Part shown: positions 1-11,100 of the stretch, in pieces
Position numbering within the stretch: position 1 is the first letter of the stretch
Layout of the letters: the number at the start of each line of letters is the position of its first letter
Source: Fermentimonas sp.
GTDB lineage: Bacteria > Bacteroidota > Bacteroidia > Bacteroidales > Dysgonomonadaceae
DNA: 64,000 bases
Direction: 5' to 3'
NCBI GenBank assembly: GCA_028709385.1
Contig: JAQVXD010000010.1
Coordinates: 1 to 64,000, forward strand
Translations under genes and position numbers: made by a program
The notes under the pieces: model-generated
Told to the model about the DNA's origin: nothing
Database searches by the model: none
What the model saw: only the letters and a program-made list of their open reading frames with translations

Positions 1-167
1 CCCCGGATTCACGATTTATATCCTTTTAAATTCTATTGAACGGGTACCTTAATATAATCTGATTATATTTCTTGTACTTGCTTTGTCTAAAATAATTTGT
101 ATGTAAATCTTCTAAAGATCGCTTCTTGTTTTTTTGCTTCCAGGAAGGGTTCCTTCCAAAAGCGGGT

Positions 168-200
168 GCAAAGATAGGGACTATTTTTTAATATCCAAAA
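168..200 (-). promoter_or_regulatory. Bacteroidota-type promoter (-7 TATCTTTG, -33 TTTTG, 19-bp spacer) directed off the left edge
   Basis: Plus-strand gcaaagata at 168-176 and caaaa at 196-200; matches TTTG-N19-21-TAnnTTTG on the minus strand. Confidence 0.6.
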
Positions 201-313
201 TAAAATGAGAATATTTTTCAAATTATTTTTCTTCTCTGCAACATGAACACAAATTTTGAACCATTTCAATCAATAACCTCTGTAATGAAACACACTTTTA
301 GTGGAAATGGAAT

Positions 314-348
314 GCAAAGATAGAGCTTTTTTTAGATACCCTCCAAAT
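314..348 (-). promoter_or_regulatory. Second tandem Bacteroidota-type promoter (-7 TATCTTTG, -33 ATTTG, 21-bp spacer)
   Basis: Plus-strand gcaaagata at 314-322 and caaat at 344-348. Confidence 0.55.
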
Positions 349-585
349 GTTTTCGATACTTTTTTTGCAAAATCTTTAAATAGCTATCTCAACGTAAATG
401 AGTCGGGCAGTGCAATACACTCAATAGCAACTAATTGCCTAAAAGTACTGCTTCAGCTATAGATCAGCCAGTGCAACATCGTACCATCCTCGTTTCAACT
501 TCGTATCAACCTCTGTAAATATAGAGGTTGGTTTGGCTGAGGTTATACCAAAGTTATATATATGTAGAAATAAAGTATATGGTTT

Positions 586-2025
586 TTAGTAAGCCAGCAG
601 ATGTGAGCTTGTATTTATATATGGAGTGACGGCAAAATTAAGTATTTCATCATTTCTTACTACTTCAATATTAATAGAGACCGGAGTATTCCAATCTATA
701 TATTGATTAAAGTTGAATAAATACGAAAAAGCAGCCTTATATCTTTTATTATTTGAAATTGCTGTAGATATTCTGTTATAATCAGATACATTCCAAAACA
801 TACAATCCTTGAAGCCGTTTGAATCGGTATATCGGGTATTAGTATCCCTAAACTGCATAGTTTCAGCTATGAAACGGCGATAACCCTCTGTCAGCGACTG
901 AGATGAACTGTGATCGAAGCTCTGTCCCTGAATATTAACAACTACATCACCGGGAAGTATTCCTGCCAAAGCGGCGGGTGAGCTAGGATCAACAGACGCA
1001 ACTGTTTTCAAATCATTTATATCATAACCTATGCCTGTATAATTGTATTTCAGATATTTTACCTGAAATGTGGCAAAAGACCTGTTGCCTGCATAAGGAA
1101 ATTTCAGCAACATAAGAGGAAGGTTCATCTCAAGATAGTCAGTCAGACTATAATACGAACTGAGGCGTTCAGATACCTCACTCTCCCAAATCAAGGTCAT
1201 TTCGCCAGCCTTCATAAACTTCATATCATAGAAGCGAAAGCCAAACTCTAACTCATAAGCAATATCATCTATACGAACCCCTTCAGAAGGATTATATAAT
1301 GGCACCCTTACAGTTCTGTTGTTTCTTGTATCATATCGCCATACAGGCTGATAACTTCCAAAAGAAGCAGAATTATTCTTGAAAAGAGGATTACTCTCAA
1401 AACTATAGAAAGTCTGAATTATAAAATCAGGATCAGTCGGATTGTATTCCAGCCCCTTTTCAGATAATGCTCGTATAAAGATAGCGTTTATTCGCTCGTC
1501 AAGTTCTCTGGTACTCTCATCAGAAGCCGCAAATCCAAAGGTTCTGTAGTTATGATATTGTGCATTTTCATTTGTTTTTGTTTTTATCGGCATCAAAAAA
1601 CGTCTGTTCTGAACATCCTCCAGACTGTAAAAAGCAAATACTGGGGCAAGTTGTGCCTCCGTAATTGCATTACTGCTGCGGCAATCTTTAGAAAATGTGA
1701 TCTCTTTAAATGAATGTTCAAAATTACGAATAGCAAGCGTTATCTCTGTTTCATGCAGATTAAACCAAGACATTATTGTCTGGTAAGATTTCTGATATGT
1801 TCCATTATGATTTACTGAAAGTAATATATCATTGATTTTCAAACCTGCTCTTTCGGCCGGAGAACCGGGAGTTATCTCAACAACAACAGGTTCCTTATAT
1901 CCCCAGCTTCTGTCTTCACTGATTTCGAAAGAAAAACCTGTATTACAGGTTATAGTATTTTCTTGTGAAAATGACTTACCTGTTATTAATAATAAAATAA
2001 CAACTATATTTATAATTCGCTTCAT
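586..2025 (-). CDS. Secreted protein with two PDZ-like domains
   Basis: Signal peptide MKRIINIVVILLLITGKSFSQ; PDZ-like segments VVVEITPGSPAERAGLKINDILLSVN and VASVDPSSPAALAGILPGDVVVNIQGQ. Confidence 0.75.
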   Translation of the reverse strand: MKRIINIVVILLLITGKSFSQENTITCNTGFSFEISEDRSWGYKEPVVVEITPGSPAERAGLKINDILLSVNHNGTYQKSYQTIMSWFNLHETEITLAIRNFEHSFKEITFSKDCRSSNAITEAQLAPVFAFYSLEDVQNRRFLMPIKTKTNENAQYHNYRTFGFAASDESTRELDERINAIFIRALSEKGLEYNPTDPDFIIQTFYSFESNPLFKNNSASFGSYQPVWRYDTRNNRTVRVPLYNPSEGVRIDDIAYELEFGFRFYDMKFMKAGEMTLIWESEVSERLSSYYSLTDYLEMNLPLMLLKFPYAGNRSFATFQVKYLKYNYTGIGYDINDLKTVASVDPSSPAALAGILPGDVVVNIQGQSFDHSSSQSLTEGYRRFIAETMQFRDTNTRYTDSNGFKDCMFWNVSDYNRISTAISNNKRYKAAFSYLFNFNQYIDWNTPVSINIEVVRNDEILNFAVTPYINTSSHLLAY

Positions 2026-2160
2026 TGTACTATCTTATAAAATTGTGCTTATATGACAAAGATATGAGAAATCACTTAATAAATTAAACTAAATCCTTAC
2101 AATTTCTGTATCTTTGTTATTAACGATGAATAGAATATTCAAATTACACGTCATAATAAG

Positions 2161-4170
2161 ATGTTAGACATTATTAAAAACGACCCTTGGCTGGAGCCAT
2201 ATTCCAAAGCGATTAACGGCCGGCACAATTACTACCTGAAAAGATTGTCTGATTTAACGAAAAACGGTAATATCAAATTATCTGATTTTGCAACAGGACA
2301 CCTCTATTTCGGATTACACAAGACATCTGATAATTGGGTTATTCGTGAATGGGCGCCAAATGCCACTGAGATTTTTCTTGTTGGCACATTTAATCAATGG
2401 CAACATCTTGAGTCTTTCCGTTTGCAACCCATTGGCAGTGGTGTCTGGGAAGTAAAGGTTCCGCTCAATCACATTAATCATGAAGATCTCTATAAACTTA
2501 ATGTAAAATGGCAAGGCGGCTCGGGCGAGCGTATTCCGGCCTGGAGTAAAAGAGTTGTTCAGGATTCTGAAACAAATATATTCAGTGCTCAGGTTTGGGA
2601 GCCTGAACAGAAATATACATTTAAACACAAAGATTTCGAACCAGACACCTCCCCCCTCCTTATATATGAGACACATGTTGGAATGTCTACAGAAGAAGAA
2701 AAAGTTGGTACTTACAATGAGTTCCGCGAAAACATTCTTCCACGTATAAAAAAAGCAGGATATAATGCCATTCAAATAATGGCAATACAGGAGCATCCCT
2801 ATTATGGGTCTTTTGGATATCATGTATCCAGTTTTTTTGCACCATCATCAAGATGCGGCACACCCGAAGAGTTGCGGGAATTAATCGATACCGCACATGA
2901 TATGGGAATATCGGTAATTATGGACATCGTTCACTCACACTCTGTCAAAAACGAAACTGAAGGTATAGCCAGGATGGACGGATCATACGATCTGTATTTT
3001 CATAGTGACCCATCGAGAAGATATCATCAGGCATGGGATTCATTATGCTTTGATTACGGAAAAGATGAAGTACTTCATTTTTTACTTTCAAACTGCAAAT
3101 ACTGGTTGGAAGAGTTTAAATTTGACGGATTCAGATTTGATGGCGTCACCTCTATGATATACCTCAGTCACGGACTGGGTGAGTCGTTTTCAAACTATAG
3201 CTACTATTACAATGCAGGTCAGGATGGAGATGCTATATGCTATCTGACACTTGCCAATCAGCTCATACATGAAATTAATCCAAAAGCAATAACTATTGCT
3301 GAAGAGGTTAGCGGAATGCCTGGATTGGCGATGAATATCTCGGGAGGCGGTTATGGTTTTGATTATCGTATGGCTATGAATATTCCTGATTTCTGGATAA
3401 AAACCATAAAAGAGAAAAAGGACGAGGATTGGCATCCATCATCAATATGGTGGGAAACAACAAACCGGCGGAGTGATGAGAAAACAATATCATACAGTGA
3501 AAGCCATGACCAGGCATTAGTTGGCGACAAGACAATTATATTCAGACTTATCGATTCAGATATGTATTGGTATATGTCGAAATTAACAGGAAGCTCTTTT
3601 AAGGTAGACCGTGGAATTGCTCTTCATAAGATGATCAGACTGGTTACTGCAACAACTATTAACGGTGGCTATCTCAATTTTATGGGAAATGAATTCGGTC
3701 ACCCCGAGTGGGTTGATTTCCCTCGTGAGGGCAATAACTGGTCATACAAATATGCACGCAGACAGTGGCATCTTGCAGATGACAAAAATTTAAAGTATCA
3801 CTATCTTGGAGACTTCGACAGATCAATGATTGAACTAATAAAGTCTGTTCCCAATTTTCAGGATACAACACTTGTGAAATTATGGGACAAGGATGATGAT
3901 AATATTCTGGCATATATGAGAGATGATTTGATATTTGCATATAATTTCAATCCTCAGAATTCATACAGCGATTACGGTATATTAGTTCCAGAGGGGGAAT
4001 ACAATATAATTCTTGATACAGATGATAAAGATTTTGGAGGTTTTGGATTGAATGATAAGTCAATTAATCACTTCACACAATATGACCCTTTGTATTCCGA
4101 ACACAAAAAAGGATGGTTAAAATTATATTTGCCTGCCAGAACAGCTCTTGTATTAAGAGCAAAAAAGTAA
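2161..4170 (+). CDS. glgB: 1,4-alpha-glucan branching enzyme (GH13 with CBM48-like N-terminus)
   Basis: NQWQ..., GFRFDGVTSMIY, AEEVSGMP and YSESHDQALVGDKT motifs; TATCTTTG promoter element at 2109-2116. Confidence 0.93.
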   Translation: MLDIIKNDPWLEPYSKAINGRHNYYLKRLSDLTKNGNIKLSDFATGHLYFGLHKTSDNWVIREWAPNATEIFLVGTFNQWQHLESFRLQPIGSGVWEVKVPLNHINHEDLYKLNVKWQGGSGERIPAWSKRVVQDSETNIFSAQVWEPEQKYTFKHKDFEPDTSPLLIYETHVGMSTEEEKVGTYNEFRENILPRIKKAGYNAIQIMAIQEHPYYGSFGYHVSSFFAPSSRCGTPEELRELIDTAHDMGISVIMDIVHSHSVKNETEGIARMDGSYDLYFHSDPSRRYHQAWDSLCFDYGKDEVLHFLLSNCKYWLEEFKFDGFRFDGVTSMIYLSHGLGESFSNYSYYYNAGQDGDAICYLTLANQLIHEINPKAITIAEEVSGMPGLAMNISGGGYGFDYRMAMNIPDFWIKTIKEKKDEDWHPSSIWWETTNRRSDEKTISYSESHDQALVGDKTIIFRLIDSDMYWYMSKLTGSSFKVDRGIALHKMIRLVTATTINGGYLNFMGNEFGHPEWVDFPREGNNWSYKYARRQWHLADDKNLKYHYLGDFDRSMIELIKSVPNFQDTTLVKLWDKDDDNILAYMRDDLIFAYNFNPQNSYSDYGILVPEGEYNIILDTDDKDFGGFGLNDKSINHFTQYDPLYSEHKKGWLKLYLPARTALVLRAKK

Positions 4171-4209
4171 AATCACATCGTTATTTTAAACAAAGAAACA
4201 ACAAGTAAA

Positions 4210-5223
4210 ATGATGAACAGTAAAAATAAATCTTTAAAAGAATTTGAATCTTTATATCCCCTAAAATTCAATCCTATTTTAAAATCAGTTATTTGGGGAG
4301 GCTCGGCAATTACTGATTTTAAGAATATAAAACCCACACGTGACGGTATTGGTGAAAGTTGGGAAATTTCAGGAGTAGAAAATAATATTTCTGAGATATC
4401 AAACGGCGAACTTTCAGGTCTTTCTCTGGAAGAGTTACTTTCTGAAAAAAAAGAGTTGCTTGTAGGGAAAAAAGTGTACAACAAGTTTGGAGCTACCTTT
4501 CCTCTACTCATAAAATTTATTGATGCAAAAGACGACTTGTCAATTCAGGTTCACCCTGACGATGAAATGGCAAAAGAGCGACACAATTCTTTTGGTAAGA
4601 CTGAAATGTGGTATGTTGTAAACGCCGCTCCGGGAGCTTTTCTCTATTCAGGATTTGAAAAAAGCATTTCTCCAGATGAGTATGTTGATAGTGTAAAAGA
4701 CGGATCTTTCACTGGAAAGCTTAAAAAACATACTGTTAAAGAAGGTGATGTATTTTTCCTTCCTGCAGGTCGTGTTCATGCTATTGGAGCTGGGTGTTTT
4801 ATAGCTGAAATTCAACAAACATCAAATATTACATATCGAATTTTTGACTATGATCGTCGTGATGCTGACGGTAATACAAGAGAACTTCATACCGAACTGG
4901 CAAAAGATGCCATCGATTTCAAGGTATATGATTCGTACAAAACAGAATTTAATAACGAGACAAATCAACCTGTGAAACTGATATCCTGCCCCTACTTCAC
5001 CACCAACCTTCTTGAGCTGGATATCCAAATGAGCCGTGACTTAAAAAAAATCGATTCCTTTATTATATATATGTGTATCTCGGGGCATTGTACTTTGAAA
5101 GATAATAAAGGTAATTCTGTATTTATTGATCGTGGAGAGACAGTTCTTATACCGGCTGATACTGAAAGTTTGCTGATCATTCCAAGCGAGTCCTCTAAAT
5201 TGCTGGAGATTTATATAGAATAA
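4210..5223 (+). CDS. manA: Class I mannose-6-phosphate isomerase
   Basis: IQVHPDDEMAKERHNSFGKTEMWYV zinc-binding motif; FLPAGRVHAIGAG. Confidence 0.92.
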   Translation: MMNSKNKSLKEFESLYPLKFNPILKSVIWGGSAITDFKNIKPTRDGIGESWEISGVENNISEISNGELSGLSLEELLSEKKELLVGKKVYNKFGATFPLLIKFIDAKDDLSIQVHPDDEMAKERHNSFGKTEMWYVVNAAPGAFLYSGFEKSISPDEYVDSVKDGSFTGKLKKHTVKEGDVFFLPAGRVHAIGAGCFIAEIQQTSNITYRIFDYDRRDADGNTRELHTELAKDAIDFKVYDSYKTEFNNETNQPVKLISCPYFTTNLLELDIQMSRDLKKIDSFIIYMCISGHCTLKDNKGNSVFIDRGETVLIPADTESLLIIPSESSKLLEIYIE

Positions 5224-5252
5224 GTTTAACTTTTTAATAATATCCCAAAAAA

Positions 5253-6173
5253 ATGAAAAACATCAAACTTCTATTTATTGCACTATGCGTTGCAATGATA
5301 TCACCGGCACAGGTTCCGCAAAACCTTGATAGTGAACTCGTATTACTGAACGTAAATACAGGTAAAGAGAAGGTTATTCTTCGCGAAAAACGTCATTTCG
5401 AAGCACCTAACTGGTCGAGAGACGGCAAATTCCTAATTATCAATCATGACGGATTATTGGAAAAGGTGTCTGTAAGAGGAGAAAAACTTGGAGTGATTGA
5501 CACTGGTTTTGCGGACAGGTGCAATAATGATCATGGGTTAAGCATCGACGGCAAATGGCTTATTATAAGTCACAACGACCCGTCCGTTACATCTCAGGGC
5601 GGGAACTCAAGAATATTTATTCTCCCTGCCTCTGGAGGTGTGCCGAGATTGATTACCGGAAATGCTCCAAGTTATTGGCATGGTATTAGTCCGGACAATC
5701 AATGGGTTGTATATTGCGCTATGAGGAACGGAGAGTGGGATGTTTATAAAACTCAAGTGATAATAGACGAGGAGATTCGCCTTACAGATACAGATGGTTT
5801 GGATGACGGACCTGAATATAGTTATGATGGAGAGTGGATCTACTTTAACAGTCACAGAACAGGTAGAATGCACATTTGGAGAATGCGTCCGGATGGTAGC
5901 GAACAAACACAGCTTACCAGTGATGAATATGATAATTGGTTTCCTCATCCCGGACCGGATAACAGAAGTATAGCATATATTTCTTACATAGAAGATCAAA
6001 AAGGTGGACATCCATTTGGTAAAGATGTGAAAATAAGATTGCTGGATGTAGAAACTTTGCAGACACGTGATCTTACACCTGTTTTTTATGGTGGTCAAGG
6101 CTCATTGAATGTACACAGTTGGTCACCCGATGGCAAGAGTATAGCATTTGTCAGATATTTTAACAACGACTGA
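5253..6173 (+). CDS. TolB-like WD40-type beta-propeller protein, secreted
   Basis: Repeated SRDGKFL / SPDNQWV / SYDGEWI / SPDGKSI blade motifs. Confidence 0.8.
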   Translation: MKNIKLLFIALCVAMISPAQVPQNLDSELVLLNVNTGKEKVILREKRHFEAPNWSRDGKFLIINHDGLLEKVSVRGEKLGVIDTGFADRCNNDHGLSIDGKWLIISHNDPSVTSQGGNSRIFILPASGGVPRLITGNAPSYWHGISPDNQWVVYCAMRNGEWDVYKTQVIIDEEIRLTDTDGLDDGPEYSYDGEWIYFNSHRTGRMHIWRMRPDGSEQTQLTSDEYDNWFPHPGPDNRSIAYISYIEDQKGGHPFGKDVKIRLLDVETLQTRDLTPVFYGGQGSLNVHSWSPDGKSIAFVRYFNND

Positions 6174-6180
6174 AAAACTT

Positions 6181-6873
6181 TTATATATAGTACTCCAGTT
6201 GGTCGATTAGCCCAGCCTGTAAAGCATACCTGGTAACTTCGTTAACGCTGTTTACCCCAAGTTTTCTGTAAATATTGCGACGGTGAGTATTTACTGTGTG
6301 GAAACTTAAATTCTTTTCCACGGCAATCTCTTTGGTTGTCTTTCCCAAAGCAATTTCCCTGAGTATATTGGCTTCAGAAGGAGTTAGTTTATCCGGTACT
6401 TTTGATTGGGGAACTCCGGCTTTCATTACAGATTCTGCAAAATCACACCAATACACTTCGTTCTCTGCAACGCACATTATTGCATCCAGTATTGAGGATT
6501 TGGAATTGTGCTTTAATACAACACTAATGGTGGAATCTGATTGTAAAAGTTGCCGCAGGAAGCGAACTTCAGGCTCATCAGAAAAAAGAAGCCAAGATGA
6601 TTCCTTAGCACCGCTTTTTATATTTAAAAAGTGAGCTGTAGAAGAAAAATCAAATAAAGAATAGTCAACAATTACGACAGACTCGGGAAATTGTCGCAAC
6701 ATTAACAGCATTTTACTGTAGTTTTCCACTACTACAATATTAACTTGAGTTTCATACTCCTTAAGTAATGAGATCAATCCTAATCGTGTAATATCCTGAT
6801 TATCTGCTATTATGTAAACTCGACCCACCCTTACATTCTTTTTGTGAGATACAAATTTAGCAAATAATCTCAC
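6181..6873 (-). CDS. LuxR/NarL-family response regulator (no kinase adjacent)
   Basis: Receiver-like N-terminus (VVIVDYSLFD) and C-terminal LTPSEANILREIALGKTTKEIAVEKNLSFHTVNTHRRNIYRKLGV HTH. Confidence 0.88.
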   Translation of the reverse strand: MRLFAKFVSHKKNVRVGRVYIIADNQDITRLGLISLLKEYETQVNIVVVENYSKMLLMLRQFPESVVIVDYSLFDFSSTAHFLNIKSGAKESSWLLFSDEPEVRFLRQLLQSDSTISVVLKHNSKSSILDAIMCVAENEVYWCDFAESVMKAGVPQSKVPDKLTPSEANILREIALGKTTKEIAVEKNLSFHTVNTHRRNIYRKLGVNSVNEVTRYALQAGLIDQLEYYI

Positions 6874-6962
6874 TAATGCTGTAAAAATACCACGTTTGTG
6901 CTATTTCAATTTCATCTTCCAGTCAATATCTTTGTAAAAACAAAATTTTAGAGATAAATAAT

Positions 6963-7931
6963 ATGACAAAAATTGCAGCAAACCTCACAGAACTAGTAGG
7001 TAATACACCTTTATTAAAACTAGGACATTACGGAAAATCCGAAGGAGCAAAAGCAAATCTTCTTGCTAAACTAGAAAGCTTTAATCCGCTTGGAAGTGTT
7101 AAAGACCGCATTGCTCTGGCAATGGTTGAAGATGCGGAGAAAAAGGGAATACTTAAACCCGGTTCAGTTATTATCGAACCCACAAGTGGTAATACGGGAA
7201 TAGGTCTGGCATTTGTATCTTCAATTAAAAAGTACAGACTCATTCTCACAATGCCTGAAACTATGAGTCTTGAAAGAAGGAATTTACTTAAAGCACTGGG
7301 AGCGGAACTCGTGCTTACACCAGGAGCAGAAGGAATGAAAGGAGCTATTGCAAAGTCTAAAGAACTTCAGTCACAAACACCAAATGCTATTATTCTTCAG
7401 CAATTTGAAAATCAGGCAAATCCTCGGATCCATTATCAGACAACTGGTGAGGAGGTTTGGCGGGATACCGATGGCAAGGTTGATATTTTTGTCAGCGGTG
7501 TTGGTACTGGTGGAACAGTGAGCGGTGCAGGTAAACGTTTAAAAGAACACAACCCTGATATACAAGTGGTGGCAGTTGAACCAACAGACTCACCGGTTTT
7601 GTCAGGTGGAAGTCCTGGCCCTCACAAAATTCAGGGTATAGGAGCAGGGTTCGTTCCTGGTACATACGATGCTTCTGTTGTTGACCGAGTGTTTATAGTA
7701 AGCAACGACGATGCAATACTTGCAAGTCGCAAATTAGCTTCTACTGAGGGACTACTCGTTGGAATTTCTTCCGGAGCGGCAGCATATGCTGCATTACAGC
7801 TTTCACTTGAACCGGCAAACGAGGGTAAAAATATTGTTGTGATACTCCCTGATACGGGTGAACGTTATCTATCTACAGTACTTTACGCTTTCGAGGAATA
7901 CCCAATACAACTTTCAAAGGTTGAAGATTGA
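6963..7931 (+). CDS. cysK: Cysteine synthase A (O-acetylserine sulfhydrylase)
   Basis: [25 protein letters not shown] (PLP lysine), [36 protein letters not shown]. Confidence 0.94.
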   Translation: MTKIAANLTELVGNTPLLKLGHYGKSEGAKANLLAKLESFNPLGSVKDRIALAMVEDAEKKGILKPGSVIIEPTSGNTGIGLAFVSSIKKYRLILTMPETMSLERRNLLKALGAELVLTPGAEGMKGAIAKSKELQSQTPNAIILQQFENQANPRIHYQTTGEEVWRDTDGKVDIFVSGVGTGGTVSGAGKRLKEHNPDIQVVAVEPTDSPVLSGGSPGPHKIQGIGAGFVPGTYDASVVDRVFIVSNDDAILASRKLASTEGLLVGISSGAAAYAALQLSLEPANEGKNIVVILPDTGERYLSTVLYAFEEYPIQLSKVED

Positions 7932-7953
7932 TCTTTTATAAATAAACTTCGAG

Positions 7954-8058
7954 ATGAACTCAGGATTAAATAAGATGCAGAGTGTGATGGTTATGTTGAT
8001 GACAGCAATGAAAAAATGTTGTTGTAAATTACATAATCAGCCTCCTCTGCATATCTGA
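7954..8058 (+). CDS. Putative cysteine-codon leader peptide: MNSGLNKMQSVMVMLMTAMKKCCCKLHNQPPLHI (possible shorter start at 8008: MKKCCCKLHNQPPLHI)
   Basis: Three consecutive TGT codons at 8017-8025; stop 8056-8058; 28 nt before the 5' arm of an intrinsic terminator; not in the supplied ORF track because of its length. Confidence 0.65.
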   Translation: MNSGLNKMQSVMVMLMTAMKKCCCKLHNQPPLHI

Positions 8059-8094
8059 ATTATATTTTGGGTATCACAAAACGGAGCGGCTGAT
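8036..8094 (+). promoter_or_regulatory. Predicted antiterminator stem: ATCAGCC (8036-8042) with GGCTGAT (8088-8094), alternative register adding CTCC/GGAG
   Basis: AATCAGCC occurs at 8035-8042 and again as the terminator 3' arm at 8101-8108, so both compete for GGCTGAT at 8088-8094. Confidence 0.6.
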
Positions 8095-8116
8095 CTAAAA
8101 AATCAGCCGTTTTTTT
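8087..8116 (+). terminator. Intrinsic terminator upstream of susC-like gene (attenuator)
   Basis: CGGCTGAT (8087-8094) ctaaaaa ATCAGCCG (8102-8109) followed by 7 T. Confidence 0.8.
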
Positions 8117-8159
8117 AATATTTAGTCCAATAACTTTTAATAAAAAATAGTTAAATCGC

Positions 8160-11100
8160 ATGAAATTAATTTTTGTCCTCCTAATTCAATTAATAATATT
8201 TGGTGCATATGCACAAAATGACAAAACTGTTGTAATAACTGGTAAAGTAACTGATCAATATAATGAGCCTCTGTTAGGGGTTACGATAGCTGATGTTAAC
8301 AATAGGGGAAGCGGTACCGTTACAGATATAGATGGTAATTACCGTATAAGTACAATTAACGGCACTACTCTCGAATTCTCATATATAGGATTTAAAAATC
8401 AGACTGTTAGTGTAGTAGAATCTGCAACAGTCAATATTAAACTTGAAGAAGCAACTACAGCCTTAAATGAAGTTATTATTACTTCTTTAAATATTCCCCG
8501 TGAAAAAAAGGCTTTAGGATATGCTGTACAGGATGTTTCTTCCGAAGCATTTCAAACAAGACCTACTAATCCGATGACTGCTCTTTCGGGAAAAATTGCA
8601 GGACTCCAGGTAATCTCAGGCGGAAGTAATTTAGGTGGATCTTCAAGGATTATATTAAGAGGTATTAACTCGATAACTGGAAACAACCAACCGCTTTATG
8701 TTATTGATGGTGTGCCACTTGACAATAGTGAATTTAACAGTTCATCAACAATAAACGGAAGTGCCGGAAAAGATATGGGTAGCACAATTCAGGATATTAA
8801 TCCTGATGACATAGCAAATGTGAATGTATTAAAAGGGCCATCAGCAGCAGCCCTTTACGGATCACGAGCAGCTAATGGTGTTATACTTATTACTACTAAA
8901 AAGGGAAGAGGTGGAGACGGCAAAATCAATATCGAATTAAATACAGGCGTAGAAATGGAAAATGTTGTCAGACTTCCTGTGCGTCAAAAAATTTATGGTG
9001 GTGGATATAATACAACTTTCAGTACAGCTGAAATAAATGGCACTACATATAATATTGTAGATTATGCAGGAGATGAGAGCTGGGGGCCAAAGCTAGATGG
9101 CACTCCTGTTCTCCATTGGTATAACCTGGATCCTGAGTATCCTGAGTATTATCTTAACCCGGAGCCATGGATTTATCCTGAAAATGATGTTCATTATTTC
9201 TTTAAGACTGGTATTGCAAATACTAATAATATATCACTATCGAAATCTAATAAAAACTCAGATTTCAGGGTATCATTCACTAATAAAAATGTAGGAGGAA
9301 CTGTTCCCAATTCATCTCTTGGGAAAAATAGTCTGAGTATCTCAGGTAATGTTACTGGCGATCTTTTATCGTTTTTTGCTAGTGCAAATTACATTAAGAC
9401 TTCAACTACAGGGCGACCTTGGACTGGAGCTTCAAATAGAAATATTATCCTGGAAGCTTATCAGTGGGGTCATGTACAGGTTGATTATAAAAAACTCAGT
9501 GAATACAAAAGACCTGATGGCACTCCCAGAGCATGGAACCGTACTGGCTATCAGAACACGGTTGCAGATGAAAAGACTAAATATATCGACAATCCCTATT
9601 GGTCGGCATACGAGAGTTATCTGAAAGAAGACAGAAACAGACTCTATGGTAATTTTGGAATTGTATTGACTCCTACCCCATGGCTATCAGTAACAGGTCG
9701 TTTGAATGCCGATATATATGATTATGATTTTCAAGACAGAATAGCCTTTAACTCCCGTTCACAATCTATGTACCAGGAGTACAACCAAAAATATGAAGAG
9801 TTCAACTACGAATTACTAGCGACAGTCAACAAATCATGGAATAATCATTCATTTGTTGCAAATGCAGGTACAAACTTTCTCCAAAGAAACAGAAGGATAA
9901 GTGATATATCCACTTCCGGAGGTCTTATCATACCAAATTACTACAGCCTTAATAATGCAACATCAACAATCATTAATCCCACAACTGGTATATATAAAAA
10001 ACAGCTCTCTTCGGTTTACGGGAGTGTCTCATACGGTTGGCGCAGTACTTTTTACTTAGATGGCACTTTTCGTAATGACTGGTCTTCAACTTTACCGGTT
10101 GAGCACAATTCATATTTCTACCCTTCAGTTACTTCATCAGTTATACTTAGTGAACTACCATCTTTACGTGATCAGGACTGGTTATCATTTGCTAAGTTCC
10201 GTTTAGGATGGGCTCAGGTGGGTAATGACACAGACCCATATCAACTTTATAAAGTTTATGAAGCTGTAAATTCAATAAATGGTAAAAGCGCATACAAGAT
10301 GCCCGACCAGCTAAATAATATCAATCTGAAACCTGAGATAACTTCTTCTTTGGAAACCGGAGTGCAATTGCAGTTTTTCCGTGACCTTATTAATCTTGAT
10401 TTTACATATTATAATAACACGAGCAGAAATCAGATAATATCACTACCTACATCAGATGCTTTCGGTTATTCCTCAAAATTAATTAACGCCGGAGAAATAA
10501 ATAATAAAGGTATTGAAGTTATTTTAGGTATAAATCCTGTGAAAAGTTATAACTGGGACTGGAATACAACGATTAATTTCTCAAGAAATATAAACAAAAT
10601 AATTAAGCTTTCAGATGCTGTAAACAAGCTGAATCTCAGCACGACACTTGTAACTCTTACTGCGCAAGAAGGAAAAAGCTACGGTCAGATCGAGGGATAC
10701 GATTTTGTATATGCTCTAGATGGACAAAAGGTTATTGATGATAACGGTTTATACATGCGAACTCAGCAAATCGTACCCCTGGGTAGTGTACTACCTGACT
10801 TTTTGTGGAGCTTTCAAAACGGTTTGCGATATAAAAACCTGAGATTTAATTTTCTTGTTGACTCTCGTGTAGGTGGAAAATTCTATTCACAAACCTACTC
10901 AGTTGCAATGTATTCAGGCATTCTTCCTGAAACAGCAGCAAACGGAATTCGTGAAACAGGTGTAGTAGCTGATGGTGTTACTGCTGATGTAACTTTTAAT
11001 TCTGATGGAACATACAGCGTGACAAACGCAGAGCCAAACACAAAAAACGTATCTGCACAGGCTTGGTCTAGAAATCATAGAAACGGACCTACTACATTCA

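Noticed and set aside
87-269. 60-aa minus-strand ORF
   Set aside because: Spans a consensus promoter and AT-rich leader; composition not protein-like.
507-530. CAACCTCT/AGAGGTTG hairpin as terminator of the PDZ gene
   Set aside because: No T-run follows on either strand; insufficient to call a terminator.
2314-2823. 169-aa minus-strand ORF
   Set aside because: Antisense shadow within glgB.
5607-6098. 163-aa minus-strand ORF
   Set aside because: Antisense shadow of the TolB-like gene.
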